Below are positions 47,301 through 55,900 of a stretch of DNA of 64,000 bases, one piece after another. The DNA is taken from positions 620,001 to 684,000 of the forward strand of contig CP060221.1 in assembly GCA_023898405.1 (NCBI GenBank), in the 5' to 3' direction. The DNA is from Myxococcales bacterium. GTDB taxonomy: Bacteria > Myxococcota > UBA727 > JABDBI01. The notes under the pieces were generated by a model, which was given only the letters and a program-made list of their open reading frames with translations, was not told where the DNA came from and searched no databases. The first letter of the stretch is position 1; every line of letters starts with the position of its first letter. A program made the position numbers and the translations under genes.

Positions 47301-48032
47301 AGTTATTTTAGACAATACTGAATTGAGTTGGTCTTTTAAACCGGCATCGCTCCTGTAAGAGTCAACAAATAATTGGTAGGTCAAAGCCCCCAAACCATTG
47401 GCAGCAAGCAAGCCTGTCACTGGAACAACTGGCTTATTCTTATCCATCAATTCCTTGATCTTATCCGCACTAATACCGCCGATTGACTTGGGCAAAGCTT
47501 GATCGATGGCCGCATCGCGGTCAGCCTTTGAAACATAGTTGGCGCTATAGATATTTTTGATCTTTTGATGAGCTATTTTTAGTGCATCGATAGATGATAG
47601 TTTTTTTGCAGCAGCAACAAATAAGTTATGGATACTGTCATGCAGCCTTCCTTGTTCACCTACTTTTGTTGCATCTTCTAAAGCTAAAGGATCATCTTTT
47701 TGCATGCTGACTTTCAAAAGAGCTGCATTAATTCCTGCCACACTTTCAGTTATATTCTCATCAATAGCTGCATCTCTTTCGCTCTTTGAACCGTATTTTA
47801 CGTCAAAGATCATCTTTACAGTGTCCAACAAAACATTGAGCTCTTTGATTTTATCTTTATGAGCCTGTGCTGCCAGCTCAAATTCTTTATAAGTCTCTGT
47901 TCCCAAAGAGCCTTTTTCATTAAGCTGCCCTTGTCCTTGCCCTTGTAAATCGTCTTTCTTTGTCTTATCGCACGAGTTTAAAAGCACAGTTGAGCCCAGA
48001 AGAGCCGCACTAATAAATATATTTTTAATCAT
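44304..48032 (-). CDS. Repeat-rich lipoprotein, intact copy
   Basis: 1242 aa with a lipoprotein signal (MIKNIFISAALLGSTVLLNSC, lipobox LLNSC, Cys21), then a polar linker with GQGQGQ. About twelve degenerate helical repeats of 80-85 residues follow, each opening with a motif like MQQDxPLLExQ, then LGxxTYxLF, LNTLL and a TKALRDAAID-like segment. The C-terminal 60 residues (beta-rich, RFQGIPIFNGDTVTF) differ from those of copy 1 and the chimera, so the 3' ends have diverged or been exchanged. It is probably anchored to a membrane and surface or periplasm exposed. No known family is recognised. It is divergent from the TPP riboswitch-symporter gene. Confidence 0.8.
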   Translation of the reverse strand: MIKNIFISAALLGSTVLLNSCDKTKKDDLQGQGQGQLNEKGSLGTETYKEFELAAQAHKDKIKELNVLLDTVKMIFDVKYGSKSERDAAIDENITESVAGINAALLKVSMQKDDPLALEDATKVGEQGRLHDSIHNLFVAAAKKLSSIDALKIAHQKIKNIYSANYVSKADRDAAIDQALPKSIGGISADKIKELMDKNKPVVPVTGLLAANGLGALTYQLFVDSYRSDAGLKDQLNSVLSKITPIFTADHPNKNAREHAINGLNLSTVGTISVAQIKAAMQQDKPLLESQGALGNNSYKLFADAALIPANAAHVAALNSLLGRLTAIFTDATLTTKAARDARIAAELHVPVAGIDANQVQTAMQQDNHLSVPSGLRDAKGLGARTYNRINVVAATNRDKIAQLNTLLDRITPIYINTYARKELRDQAIDALALQPTTIGGITAADIKNYMQQDKALLEYQGTLGAQTYALFTAAAADPANAAHIAALNTLLAQVIGIRDDAAHTTKALRDIAIEALNIPVGIAGITKDVLKAQMQADNALVKFAAKPAALDAQTFAVIQGLADDPANAAHIAAINTLLNAVTAIYNNAAHHTKEPRDAAVDASMGVYNAIVNDAIRNDIKAAMQQDRPLLEAQEALGANTYALFTGVNPLRTNPGVYDAGTRNTIEGWNTLLAAVKPIYATNYAHKAERDAAIDGLGTTALNKNSLKNAMQQDNPLLFGQAESGLAQAVYNVIIANRGARNNTQLNQVIGAVAQAINANHQKNGTRDAAIAAAAGVDAAAIMAVVDTEYPAFKIFPAYNPFPNNRLQLLLFNAAGAAPLGQVKAINALVDEVFAKILEDDGRGTGTYQWKNYASKTLREMAIDEIADQFFADQFFIDAGINKQNVKDALNHDVPLTYLYTKGEDTGLDAGTYNAIISAALTPTQKELLFKPIYDAAKLRPRIKNNRDAAVEDAVKNALGVADLSGADHQTIADNIKAALETWQRAEGVHSNGAPYKLQNRGSIPQATYDRIVKYIDTTAAMGYQRLQEPSNAVVYAIVDSIQKQIYDKHPQPETIAEMLNLVDGWLGAVSTSWATNWATEIKNALADSAVSGLFDLDRKSPALAQALYDHVKSLALTNAEKNQLLQALDAASTQANNIRLQTIMTAADNVGLDNPAKRNLLGEFIKLYPYSSQPGNETFTVQLSHGSTIAVKGPDGKQYNVPKDRFQGIPIFNGDTVTFKKSTGIFSRGKPDGMLLNWKSI

Positions 48033-48327
48033 TTATTACACCAATTTTTTAAAAAATATTTCCCAAACTGACTAATATTTCATTTATTTAATCATTTATA
48101 ACAATAAAGACAAAAATAAACACGAAATTATAAAGAGAAATATTCATTACGTTCGCTGATTATCGTACTAAAGCAATAAGAGATGACAATAGGGCACTAA
48201 AAAGATAATAATCACTCATAAATTAAAAACAAAAACCACGCATATAGTAGCTAAGCTATTAATAATAAATCTTTTTTTTAGCCACTTGACAGACTGCACA
48301 TGTTTTTTTAGGCCTCAATCAACTTTA
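48033..48327. promoter_or_regulatory. Divergent control region of lipoprotein and symporter genes
   Basis: About 295 AT-rich bases between the lipoprotein start and the riboswitch, duplicated almost exactly at 40859-41154. TTGACA at 48286-48291 is a good -35 candidate for the riboswitch transcript, but the matching -10 is weak. GGTG lies ten bases before the lipoprotein ATG as a modest ribosome binding site. Confidence 0.45.
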
Positions 48328-48403
48328 ACCGCAGGGGTGCCTTGAATTATAAGGCTGAGAAATACCCTTTGAACCTGACCTGGGTTATGCCAGCGTAGGG
48401 AGC
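48328..48403 (+). ncRNA. TPP riboswitch (THI element)
   Basis: The conserved blocks of the thiamine-pyrophosphate aptamer occur in order: GGGGTGCC, GGCTGAGAAATACCC, TGAACCTGACCTGGGTTATG and CCAGCGTAGGGA. The last block's AGGGAG (48397-48402) lies seven bases before the symporter ATG at 48410 and is its ribosome binding site. TPP binding should therefore hide it and shut off translation. The closing P1 helix is not obvious from the flanks. A broken copy is at 41155. Confidence 0.93.
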
Positions 48404-48409
48404 CGCTTC

Positions 48410-49837
48410 ATGATTAATTCCTTTCATTCGTCAATTGATATTGTATCTTTTTTAAGCGGGTGGGATTTTTTGGTACTGCTTGTCTTTGCAGGCACTTTTT
48501 TGTTTTCTCCCAAACTCATCTCGTGCTTCAAAAAGCAAAAAAACTCTAACAACGAATTTCTGCTCATGAGCCGCGATTTGGGCCTTGCTCTTTTTGTAGC
48601 TACTCTCACCTCAACCTGGTACGGCGGTATTTTTGGAGTAACACAGATCGCTTTTGAAAAGGGTCTTTACAGCTTTTTTACCCAAGGGCTCAGTTGGTAC
48701 AGCGCCTACTTAATCTTTGCCCTTTTTATTGCTAAAAAAATTCGTAAAAGCAATGCTCGCTCATTACCCGAGCTGATCGGTATGCGATTCGGTCTGCACG
48801 CCCGTAAGCTCAGCGCATTGATATTATTTTTTCACGCTCTGCCCGTCACCTATGCCCTAAGCATTGGTATTTTAATACAAATTTTAACGGGCCTCAGTCT
48901 TTCACTTTCTGTATTTTTTGGAGTGCTCCTGGTGACGATTTATTCTTTATTTGGCGGCCTCAGAGCGATCGTCATTACTGATGCACTTCAATTTTTGCTG
49001 ATGTTTATCTCGGTAATGATGGTTGTGCTCTATTCTTTTTATTCTTTTGGGGGCTTAGGTTTTCTTGAAACACAGTTGCCAAACCACTATTTTGATTGGC
49101 ACGGCAATCAAAATCCACTCGATGTTTTATTGTGGTTTTTAGTTGCCTGCTCAACAACACTTATTCACCCGGTGTTCTATCAGCGATGTCTTGCAGCCAA
49201 AAACGATAGCACCGCTTTTTTTGGTATCTTGTGCGCTATTATTTTATGGATTGTCTTTGACTGCTGCACAACCTTAGGGGGAATGTATGCCAAAGCCATC
49301 ATTCCCCAGTCGCCAAGCGAGCAGGCTTATCTTTACTATGGAGTTCAACTTCTGCCAGCAGGCCTGCGCGGTTTTTTTATTGCCGGACTCATGGCTGTGA
49401 TTCTTTCCACGCTTGACTCATTTTTATTTGTGAGCGGCACAAGCATTTCTTACGATTTTTTAAGTGCAAACAACGACAGTCTCATGAATCACCGCATCAT
49501 GATCGGAATCAGTGGCGTTGTTGTTATTGGTATAGCCCTGCTCTTTGGAACTAATTTTGAAGCTCTGTGGCTTTTTATGGAAGCCACTTTTAGCGTGGTA
49601 TTGTTTTTTCCTGTGATGGCTACACTTTTTAGCAGCACAAGCTACTCTCAACGATTTTTCTTTGCGGGTGCCATCACTTCTTTTGCAAGCTACGCACTCA
49701 TAAGCATGACGGCCCACAAAAGCGAGCATTCGTTTTTAGCTTTTTTTCTCGCTCACTTGGTAAATGTTATATGCCTACTGCTCGGACTATATATGCGTGC
49801 GAAGAGCAAAACCAAATTGGCGGTTTTTCCCAACTAA
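48410..49837 (+). CDS. SSS-family sodium:solute symporter, predicted thiamine (or precursor) importer
   Basis: 475 aa with about 13 membrane helices. SSS-family features include the N-terminal LLMSRDLGLALFVATLTSTWYGG, then LFGGLRAIVITDALQF in the middle and AGLMAVILSTLDSFLFVSGTSISYD with the conserved sodium-site serines. The family moves sugars, amino acids, vitamins or osmolytes with Na+. Because the gene sits directly under a TPP riboswitch and no thiamine-synthesis genes are nearby, import of thiamine or a thiamine precursor is the likely role (inference). Its last 51 bases overlap the convergent outer-membrane protein gene. Confidence 0.88.
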   Translation: MINSFHSSIDIVSFLSGWDFLVLLVFAGTFLFSPKLISCFKKQKNSNNEFLLMSRDLGLALFVATLTSTWYGGIFGVTQIAFEKGLYSFFTQGLSWYSAYLIFALFIAKKIRKSNARSLPELIGMRFGLHARKLSALILFFHALPVTYALSIGILIQILTGLSLSLSVFFGVLLVTIYSLFGGLRAIVITDALQFLLMFISVMMVVLYSFYSFGGLGFLETQLPNHYFDWHGNQNPLDVLLWFLVACSTTLIHPVFYQRCLAAKNDSTAFFGILCAIILWIVFDCCTTLGGMYAKAIIPQSPSEQAYLYYGVQLLPAGLRGFFIAGLMAVILSTLDSFLFVSGTSISYDFLSANNDSLMNHRIMIGISGVVVIGIALLFGTNFEALWLFMEATFSVVLFFPVMATLFSSTSYSQRFFFAGAITSFASYALISMTAHKSEHSFLAFFLAHLVNVICLLLGLYMRAKSKTKLAVFPN

Positions 49838-50635
49838 AACATCTTGGCTGTAAAGCACATCAGCCTCAAACATACCTAAGATCAAACCAGAGCCTAGACT
49901 TACTACTTTCTTGTTTTCTTTAATGCTTGATTTAAAGCCGGCACGCAAAGGAAGCACCGACAGTAGTATAAACTCAGCTCCAGCTGATAAAACATGATCC
50001 AAATCTCCATCGCTTGTTGCATCGTTCATGGTCCAATCAAACGATAAAGTTAAAGGCAGCGGTAGTAACACTCCAAAATCAAATGCGCTCCCAACAGATA
50101 ATCCCAAAGATTTTTCCCGACCTTTTGCTTTCCAGATATGATCTGCAACAATGGCTAAACTGAATCCTATTGGTATGTTGGCCATCAAAGCTATATCGCC
50201 ATTTAAAAAATGTTTGTAAGGAGCAGGCCCTAAGTTTTTGTCATAGACATAGGAAAAAGACGAACCGAGCGTCAACCAATCTGTCCCTAAAGGAATAGTA
50301 CTTGCTACGTAAAAACTATGAGAGCTTGAAGTATCGCTATCTGGAAAAAAATGCGTATTGTAGGCAAGACCAACCCCCCATGTGCTGGTTGAAGAATCAA
50401 CAACAGAAACACCAAAAATATGACCCTCATTTTGGCTGCCAATAAGATATTCTGCCTCAGGCCCTAGCCTACGTTTTTTAATAAGAGCAGCAGGATTGTA
50501 GTAAATAACATCATTCGAGCCTCCCTGAGCGCGGATTGCTCCGCCCAAAGATTGAGCCCTTACTCCAACATCCAAGCGTGCATGAGAATTTACTGACAAA
50601 AAAATAGTAAAAAAGAAAAAAAACCTCAGACACAT
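49787..50635 (-). CDS. Outer-membrane beta-barrel protein (FadL/TraF-like)
   Basis: 282 aa with a signal peptide (MCLRFFFFFTIFLSVNSHA). RAQSLGGAIRAQGGSNDVIYYNPAALIKK is the typical start of OmpP1/FadL- and TraF-type barrels (conserved gene-product motif G-A-----D--YNPA). Alternating amphipathic strands follow, and the chain ends in an aromatic-containing strand (NRQFGFALRTHI). It is shorter than FadL (about 420 aa). Cargo is unknown; hydrophobic compounds are typical for relatives. Its 3' end overlaps the symporter gene by 51 bases tail to tail. A run of G precedes the ATG as ribosome binding site. Confidence 0.75.
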   Translation of the reverse strand: MCLRFFFFFTIFLSVNSHARLDVGVRAQSLGGAIRAQGGSNDVIYYNPAALIKKRRLGPEAEYLIGSQNEGHIFGVSVVDSSTSTWGVGLAYNTHFFPDSDTSSSHSFYVASTIPLGTDWLTLGSSFSYVYDKNLGPAPYKHFLNGDIALMANIPIGFSLAIVADHIWKAKGREKSLGLSVGSAFDFGVLLPLPLTLSFDWTMNDATSDGDLDHVLSAGAEFILLSVLPLRAGFKSSIKENKKVVSLGSGLILGMFEADVLYSQDVLVGKNRQFGFALRTHI

Positions 50636-50721
50636 AAGCCCCCCCTATCACAGGTCAAAACTCTTTGTATGAACTATGAGCATAGCAAAAAGCGCAGTAT
50701 CGTTATTTAAGAGGCAAAGCA

Positions 50722-51282
50722 ATGACGCAAAGAAGTGAAGAAATAAGTTATGACCGTTGGGTGTGGGTTGACCTGGAAATGACAGGCCTCGACGATGAAT
50801 CATGTGTAATTTTGCAAGCAGCAATGATAATCACCGACCCGCACTTTAAGGTTCTTTGCGAAGTAGATATTCCTATTTGGCAGCCTGAATCTGCTCTGTC
50901 GACCATGATTCCCATAGTAAAAAGCATGCACACCAAAAATAATCTGCTCGAGCGCGTGAGAACCTCACAGTATTCGCTCATGCAGGCGGAACAAGAACTG
51001 ATGAGTCACTTGGTGCGCCATGTCGGTTATCAAAAGGGCATCTTGGCTGGCAATTCTATGTACGTTGATAGGCGATTTTTAAGGCGCTACATGCCAAGCT
51101 TTGAATCTTTTCTGCACTATCGCCAAATTGATGTATCTTCGCTCAAACTTATCTCTCAGGCGTGGTATGGAGCAAAAGGCAGACCACCTAAAAAAGCTAA
51201 TTCCCATACGGCCTTGGAAGATATCAGAGATTCAATCGAAGAGCTTAAATTTTATCAACAAAATATTTTTAGACATCCATAA
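50722..51282 (+). CDS. orn: Oligoribonuclease
   Basis: 186 aa, a DEDDh 3'-to-5' exoribonuclease that clears di- to penta-nucleotides at the end of RNA decay and of c-di-GMP turnover (pGpG). Catalytic acids are D17 and E19 in WVDLEMTGLD, a further Asp in AGNSMYVDRRFLRRYMP, and the His and Asp of NSHTALEDIRDS. All are present, so activity is expected. Length matches the family. Orn is usually essential where present and has a limited phylogenetic spread, so it may help place the organism. Confidence 0.96.
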   Translation: MTQRSEEISYDRWVWVDLEMTGLDDESCVILQAAMIITDPHFKVLCEVDIPIWQPESALSTMIPIVKSMHTKNNLLERVRTSQYSLMQAEQELMSHLVRHVGYQKGILAGNSMYVDRRFLRRYMPSFESFLHYRQIDVSSLKLISQAWYGAKGRPPKKANSHTALEDIRDSIEELKFYQQNIFRHP

Positions 51283-51409
51283 GTCTTTTTAAAAATATTA
51301 ACTACCTACTTTAGGCACTTAGAGAATATTTAAAAAGCTACTGAAATTACGTTCTTTACTCACTACATAAAGGCATGGAATAAGTATTTAAAATTCCTAT
51401 GGAGTGAAT

Positions 51410-51640
51410 ATGAAGAAATCTGTATGCTTTTTGCTTTCGGCTGTATTCCTCAGCGCTAGCGTTTTTGCCTACGAAACGCTACCGAAACCGCCTTCGACTA
51501 CAGTAACAACCGATCAAGATTGGTGGTCTTGGCTAATGTCGATGGGGAAAAAACCTGAGTATCGACAATCAACCATCCATAACGGAGAAAAAATTTGGTG
51601 GAAATGGGATCACAACCGTAAAGAGTGGGTCAGAGACTAG
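51410..51640 (+). CDS. Small secreted Trp-rich protein
   Basis: 76 aa from the ATG at 51410, six bases after GGAG; a GTG at 51404 is possible but would overlap that site. Signal peptide MKKSVCFLLSAVFLSASVFA. The mature 56 residues are rich in tryptophan (DWWSWLM, IWWKWDHN, EWVRD) and carry no cysteine. The tryptophan clusters recall small periplasmic or membrane-active peptides. No family is recognised. Confidence 0.65.
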   Translation: MKKSVCFLLSAVFLSASVFAYETLPKPPSTTVTTDQDWWSWLMSMGKKPEYRQSTIHNGEKIWWKWDHNRKEWVRD

Positions 51641-51805
51641 CCCCCACAGCTTATTTAAAACAGAGAAAACCATGATGCGCGCAAGCGCTCATCGTATTGG
51701 ATATGCATAAGCATTCTAAGCACAAGATCAGCACCGAATTCTTGTAGATTTTTTAGATAGATTCCTAAGACAGACAAAGCGACAAAGTCTAAAAGTAAGC
51801 TATTA

Positions 51806-51832
51806 AAAAGCCCCCTAGTCTAGGGGGTTTTA
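51806..51832. terminator. Bidirectional intrinsic terminator
   Basis: CCCCCTAG-T-CTAGGGGG (51811-51827) forms a GC-rich stem flanked by AAAAAG on the left and TTTTAT on the right. It fits termination in both directions, chiefly for the convergent small gene ending at 51865. Confidence 0.85.
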
Positions 51833-51864
51833 TACATGCTCTTAAATTTATAAAAATATATAAA

Positions 51865-52107
51865 CTAAAGAATCATGGGGTTTAGACCATAGGAAACAAA
51901 TACTGGCGTGCAGCTATAAACGCCTTTTTCATAGTCAATTTTCAAAGTTTGGCCATCTGGACACTTTGGAATTTGACCGTCTACAATATCGTGAGATACC
52001 ACTGCTATTTTCGCATCAACCATTTCTTCGCTTGGTGCCTCAGCATTGATTGCCAAAGAAGCAGACACAGCAAGAGCAACACTTACCGCTGAAATTGATT
52101 TTTTCAT
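51865..52107 (-). CDS. Small secreted protein of unknown function
   Basis: 80 aa if begun at the ATG at 52107, preceded by GGAG at ten bases; this start gives a clean signal peptide (MKKSISAVSVALAVSASLAINA). The mature part has two cysteines (KCPDG, YSCTP) that could form a disulfide and is otherwise featureless. The frame extends to 52158, but that would place 17 hydrophilic and aromatic residues before the signal. The terminator at 51806 follows. Confidence 0.6.
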   Translation of the reverse strand: MKKSISAVSVALAVSASLAINAEAPSEEMVDAKIAVVSHDIVDGQIPKCPDGQTLKIDYEKGVYSCTPVFVSYGLNPMIL

Positions 52108-52335
52108 TTTAATTATTCTCCACTCTAAAACAGACTCAAAAATACAAGTGAACCACACCCTAATCTTCTATTAACATGCGATTACAACAAGCTGGGTTGA
52201 TCTAATATCTCATCTAAGAATTTTCATTTTTTAACGGATCCTTGGTGTAAGCTATTGAACTTTAAAGGGAGATTTTTCTTTGTTATTAAAAAGTTACACA
52301 AAAAAATTTTTGTTTTTCACTTTAGAGGTGGTTAA

Positions 52336-52800
52336 TTAAATTTTGGCCGATGTATCTTTTAAGTTCATGAGCTTTTTGAAAAACTCATCATCAACAACGC
52401 AACACAGCTCAAGCTTAGGTTCAACCACTTGATAGTTTTTATCTTTTTGCAGGCTGGCAACTGTTGCCAGCGCATCCCTTCCCAAACACAAATGCAGAGT
52501 GATTTCATCTCTTTTTTCACTAATATCGAGCTTTTCTATTTCACCTAATGCAACGATATTAAAAATCTCATCTACATTGATAGCGTATTGCGACTGAATA
52601 AAAATTTTATTTTCGGCTCGATATATTTTGCCAACATCATCCGAAAAGCTATAAAAAAATCCTTGAGACATTCCTTTTACACGAATCAATTGGACAGGCT
52701 TCGATTTATAATTAATTTCGATAGACTCTCCGATCTCAACAGCCAAACAAAAACTTTCAAAAAACATCCACCCAATAAAAATAAGTAAATAATTTTTCAC
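52336..52800 (-). CDS. Secreted protein of unknown function
   Basis: 154 aa with a signal peptide (MKNYLLIFIGWMFFESFCLA). The start is GTG at 52800 after AGAGG at five bases. The mature domain is about 130 residues of mixed beta/alpha character with cysteines at HLCLG and LCCVV. No family is recognised. It lies in the opposite orientation to oligoribonuclease, downstream of smc, and seems to stand alone. Confidence 0.62.
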   Translation of the reverse strand: MKNYLLIFIGWMFFESFCLAVEIGESIEINYKSKPVQLIRVKGMSQGFFYSFSDDVGKIYRAENKIFIQSQYAINVDEIFNIVALGEIEKLDISEKRDEITLHLCLGRDALATVASLQKDKNYQVVEPKLELCCVVDDEFFKKLMNLKDTSAKI

Positions 52801-52888
52801 ACAGACCTCTTAAAAAAGATTCACACACACATCTCTTGTACAACATTTGGGTCCTTTAAAAATTTCCTGATTTCAAGGAATTATTTCT

Positions 52889-52935
52889 TTAAAACTGTTT
52901 TGAAAATAATTTTTCGCTAAGCTGAGAAAGCATTT
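52889..52935. repeat. AT-rich dispersed repeat, partial copy
   Basis: ACTGTTTTGAAAATAATTTT and the following TCGCTAAGC resemble, in reverse orientation, the palindromic repeat at 59266-59325. Short pieces of the same terminus (AGACTGTTTTGAAA) also occur at 35277 and 41577. A degenerate dispersed repeat family is likely. Confidence 0.5.
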
Positions 52936-52950
52936 TTTGTCCACGATTAT

Positions 52951-52980
52951 TTATCGTCCCCGCCTGAGCGGGGATGATAA
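52951..52980. repeat. REP-like palindrome after smc
   Basis: TTATCGTCCCCGC-CTGA-GCGGGGATGATAA is a member of the GC-rich palindrome family, nearly symmetrical, starting 10 bases after the smc stop. It could help define the 3' end of the smc transcript. Confidence 0.7.
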
Positions 52981-52989
52981 GGAATATTT

Positions 52990-55900
52990 TTAGCTTTCTT
53001 GAGACATATCAAACTGCAGTTGAGATGCCTTAGTAGATTTTGACGAAGCACTTTTGCTCGAAGGCGGCGGTGTAATTCTAAGGCTTTCGAAGGCCTGTTG
53101 TACATGCACTGATACTATCTTGCTTGAACCTGCATCTTCCATGGTTACCCCATAAAGTTGATCAGCAGACTCCATGGTTTTGCGATTATGGGTAATGACA
53201 ATAAACTGTGAAAGAGCTGACATTTCCTTGATGAGCTGACTAAATCGTGAAACGTTGGCCTCATCAAGAGGTGCATCCACCTCATCCAACAAACAAAATG
53301 GTGATGGCTTTATTAAAAATATAGCCATGATCAAACTTATGGCAGTGAGAGCTTTTTCACCCCCGCTCATCAACTCAATTGAACCAATATTTTTTCCTGG
53401 GGGTCTTGCTATGATATCGACTCCGCAGGTCAATAAATCTTCATCGTCAGTCAAAACAAGTTGAGCGTGCCCACCATTAAAGAGTCTGGGGAAAACTTGG
53501 GTAAATTGTTTGTTGATATTATTAAATGCCTCAATAAAACGTATTCTAGTCGTTTTATTGATTTTCTTGATTGCGCTTTCAAGCTGTTCAAGAGCATCTT
53601 CTAAATCTTGCACTTGAGTATTTAAGAAATCTTGCCGTGCCTTAAATTCGCTGTACTCATTAGCAGCATTTTCATTGACTGTTCCCATCTTTTCCAAAGA
53701 GCGCTTTAGATCACCCATTTCTTTTTTAGCCACATCATGGTCCAAAGCAACATGATGAAAGTCAGTTATTTCATGTGCCAAAACTCGGCTGTAGCGCTCC
53801 CAAATCTTATCGCTTAAGTTGTTGATATCGTTTTCAAGATTGTTAATAACTAACGCTTGAGCCTGTATCTTTTGCATTTCTTCATCGATATTTTTCTTTA
53901 CAAATGCAAGTTTTTCTTCCTGAAACAACTTATCTTGACTCAGTTCGCCGCATATTTTTCTAAGCTCATCGAGTTGCCTATGGCAGCTTTCTGATTCTTT
54001 GCTCAACAACTCAAGTTTTTTGAGCATCTGTCGTTCTTTTTCTTTAAGTTTAAGCTCATCTTCATTTTTCTCACTCGCCTGAGCATTGAGCAAATCTATC
54101 TGAGTTAGCACATGTTCTTTAGAAATTTCTGACTGAGATACTGAGTTTTTTAGACCAGAAGTTTTTTCCTGACAGGCCGCCTTTTCAATTTCAAGTGCTT
54201 TAAGCTCACTTTGATAAAGATCGTATTTTTCTTCGCTGCCAAGGCGTGCATCCTTTATTTCCTCAAGCATTTCTTCAAGTTTTTTATGTTCATCTAGTGA
54301 TGCGGCCCATTCCGATTGCAACTGTTGTTTTTTTTGTTCATTGTTCTCAATATTTTTTAACAATGAATCTAGATGCTCAACCAAACGCTGCAGCTCCGAT
54401 GCAAAACGATTTTTTTCATTATTTTTTTGTCGTAATGATTCTTCTAAACGAATAATACCCAAAGAAAGTGGTCTTATCTCTTCTAGTAAAGATTTTTTGT
54501 CGCCTTCCAAATGGACAATAATCTCTTTGATAGCATCAACACTATTTTGCTGTTTGAGCCTATCGCGCTGTAGAGTCGAGAGTTTTTTTTCTAACTCACT
54601 CTGTTCATTTTTTCTTGCTAAAACGCCTTTATTATTTGCCACTCCAAAAATAATAGCTCTGCCATCAGGGCTTAAAAGTTCCCCTGTAGGCGTCACAATA
54701 AAAGCTTGAGACAAACGTGCTGCAGGCCAATGTTCAAGCGCTTGTTCAAAATCCTGAGCAAAATAGTATCGAGAAAGTTTATGATAAATACTTTTAAAAT
54801 TTTCGTCTTTGATAGACAAAAAATCGGTAATACACTTAAGTCCTAGAGGTTTGGCAGAATGACATACTTCGGAATCTTCTAAAACATAAAAACTGGTTGT
54901 ACAAGATTTTTTATCTTTGAGTACCTTAGTGGTATGTTTGAGCTCATCTTTTTTACCAATCAGACCTGTATCAAGCAAATGGCTAAGACATTTTTCTACC
55001 GTCTCGGTGAACTGAGAAGGAACATTCAAAACATCCGCAACCACACCTTTTAGCAAATTTTGTGAAAGCAAATCTGAAATTCCGCTATCACTCCACTCCA
55101 ACTTCTGATCGATCTCTTGCAAAGATGCGAGTCTTGATTGAGCTTGTCTTAAACTATCTAAGGTTTGATTGAGCGTCTTGATATTTTGAATACGCAGCTG
55201 TTCTTGATTTTTTAATTCAACATCTTTTTCATTGAGTTCTTTTTTGAGCTTGGCTTCTCGCTCCTGTCCAAGTTCAAGCTCATGCCCAAGAGCCATAACT
55301 CGATTATTAAGCTCAGCGGATTCTTTTTTCTTCTCATCAATTTGAGCTTCCACTCTGCTGATTTCAGTTTTTCTAGAGGCCTCTTGCGAGTTTAGAGCAT
55401 TGAGCTCAGCTTGCATGCGGGTTGCTAAAGTTGCAGCACTCAGAATTTTTGCCTGAATATCTCGCTCTTTGAGAATATTGTTTTGTCTATCTAAAATTAC
55501 CTGCTGCCCGCTATCTTTTTTGGCTGTAATTTCTTGATTTATTTTTTCCAAGTGTTTTTTTGCCAATAGATATTCTTCATTAAACTTAGCAATATCTCTT
55601 TCAAGTTCTTCTTTGTGTTGTTCTAGATCGGCGAGTTGTTGTTCTACTCTGGCAATAAAATTTTGATTATCTATTTGCGTTTGTTTGGTATATTCCAAAT
55701 CCTTTGCAAGCAAGTCATGAGAGCTCTTATGCTGCACACTCAAGTCTTCTATTATTCGTTTTTGTTCATGCTTTTCGCTGTAATTTTTTAAAACTCTTTC
55801 AAACGAATGTTCTAAGAATGCCTGCTCTTTTTTAAACTCATCAATATTTTTTTGTAAACTTTCACGATAACTTTTAATGAAATTTAATTGCGCAACAAAG

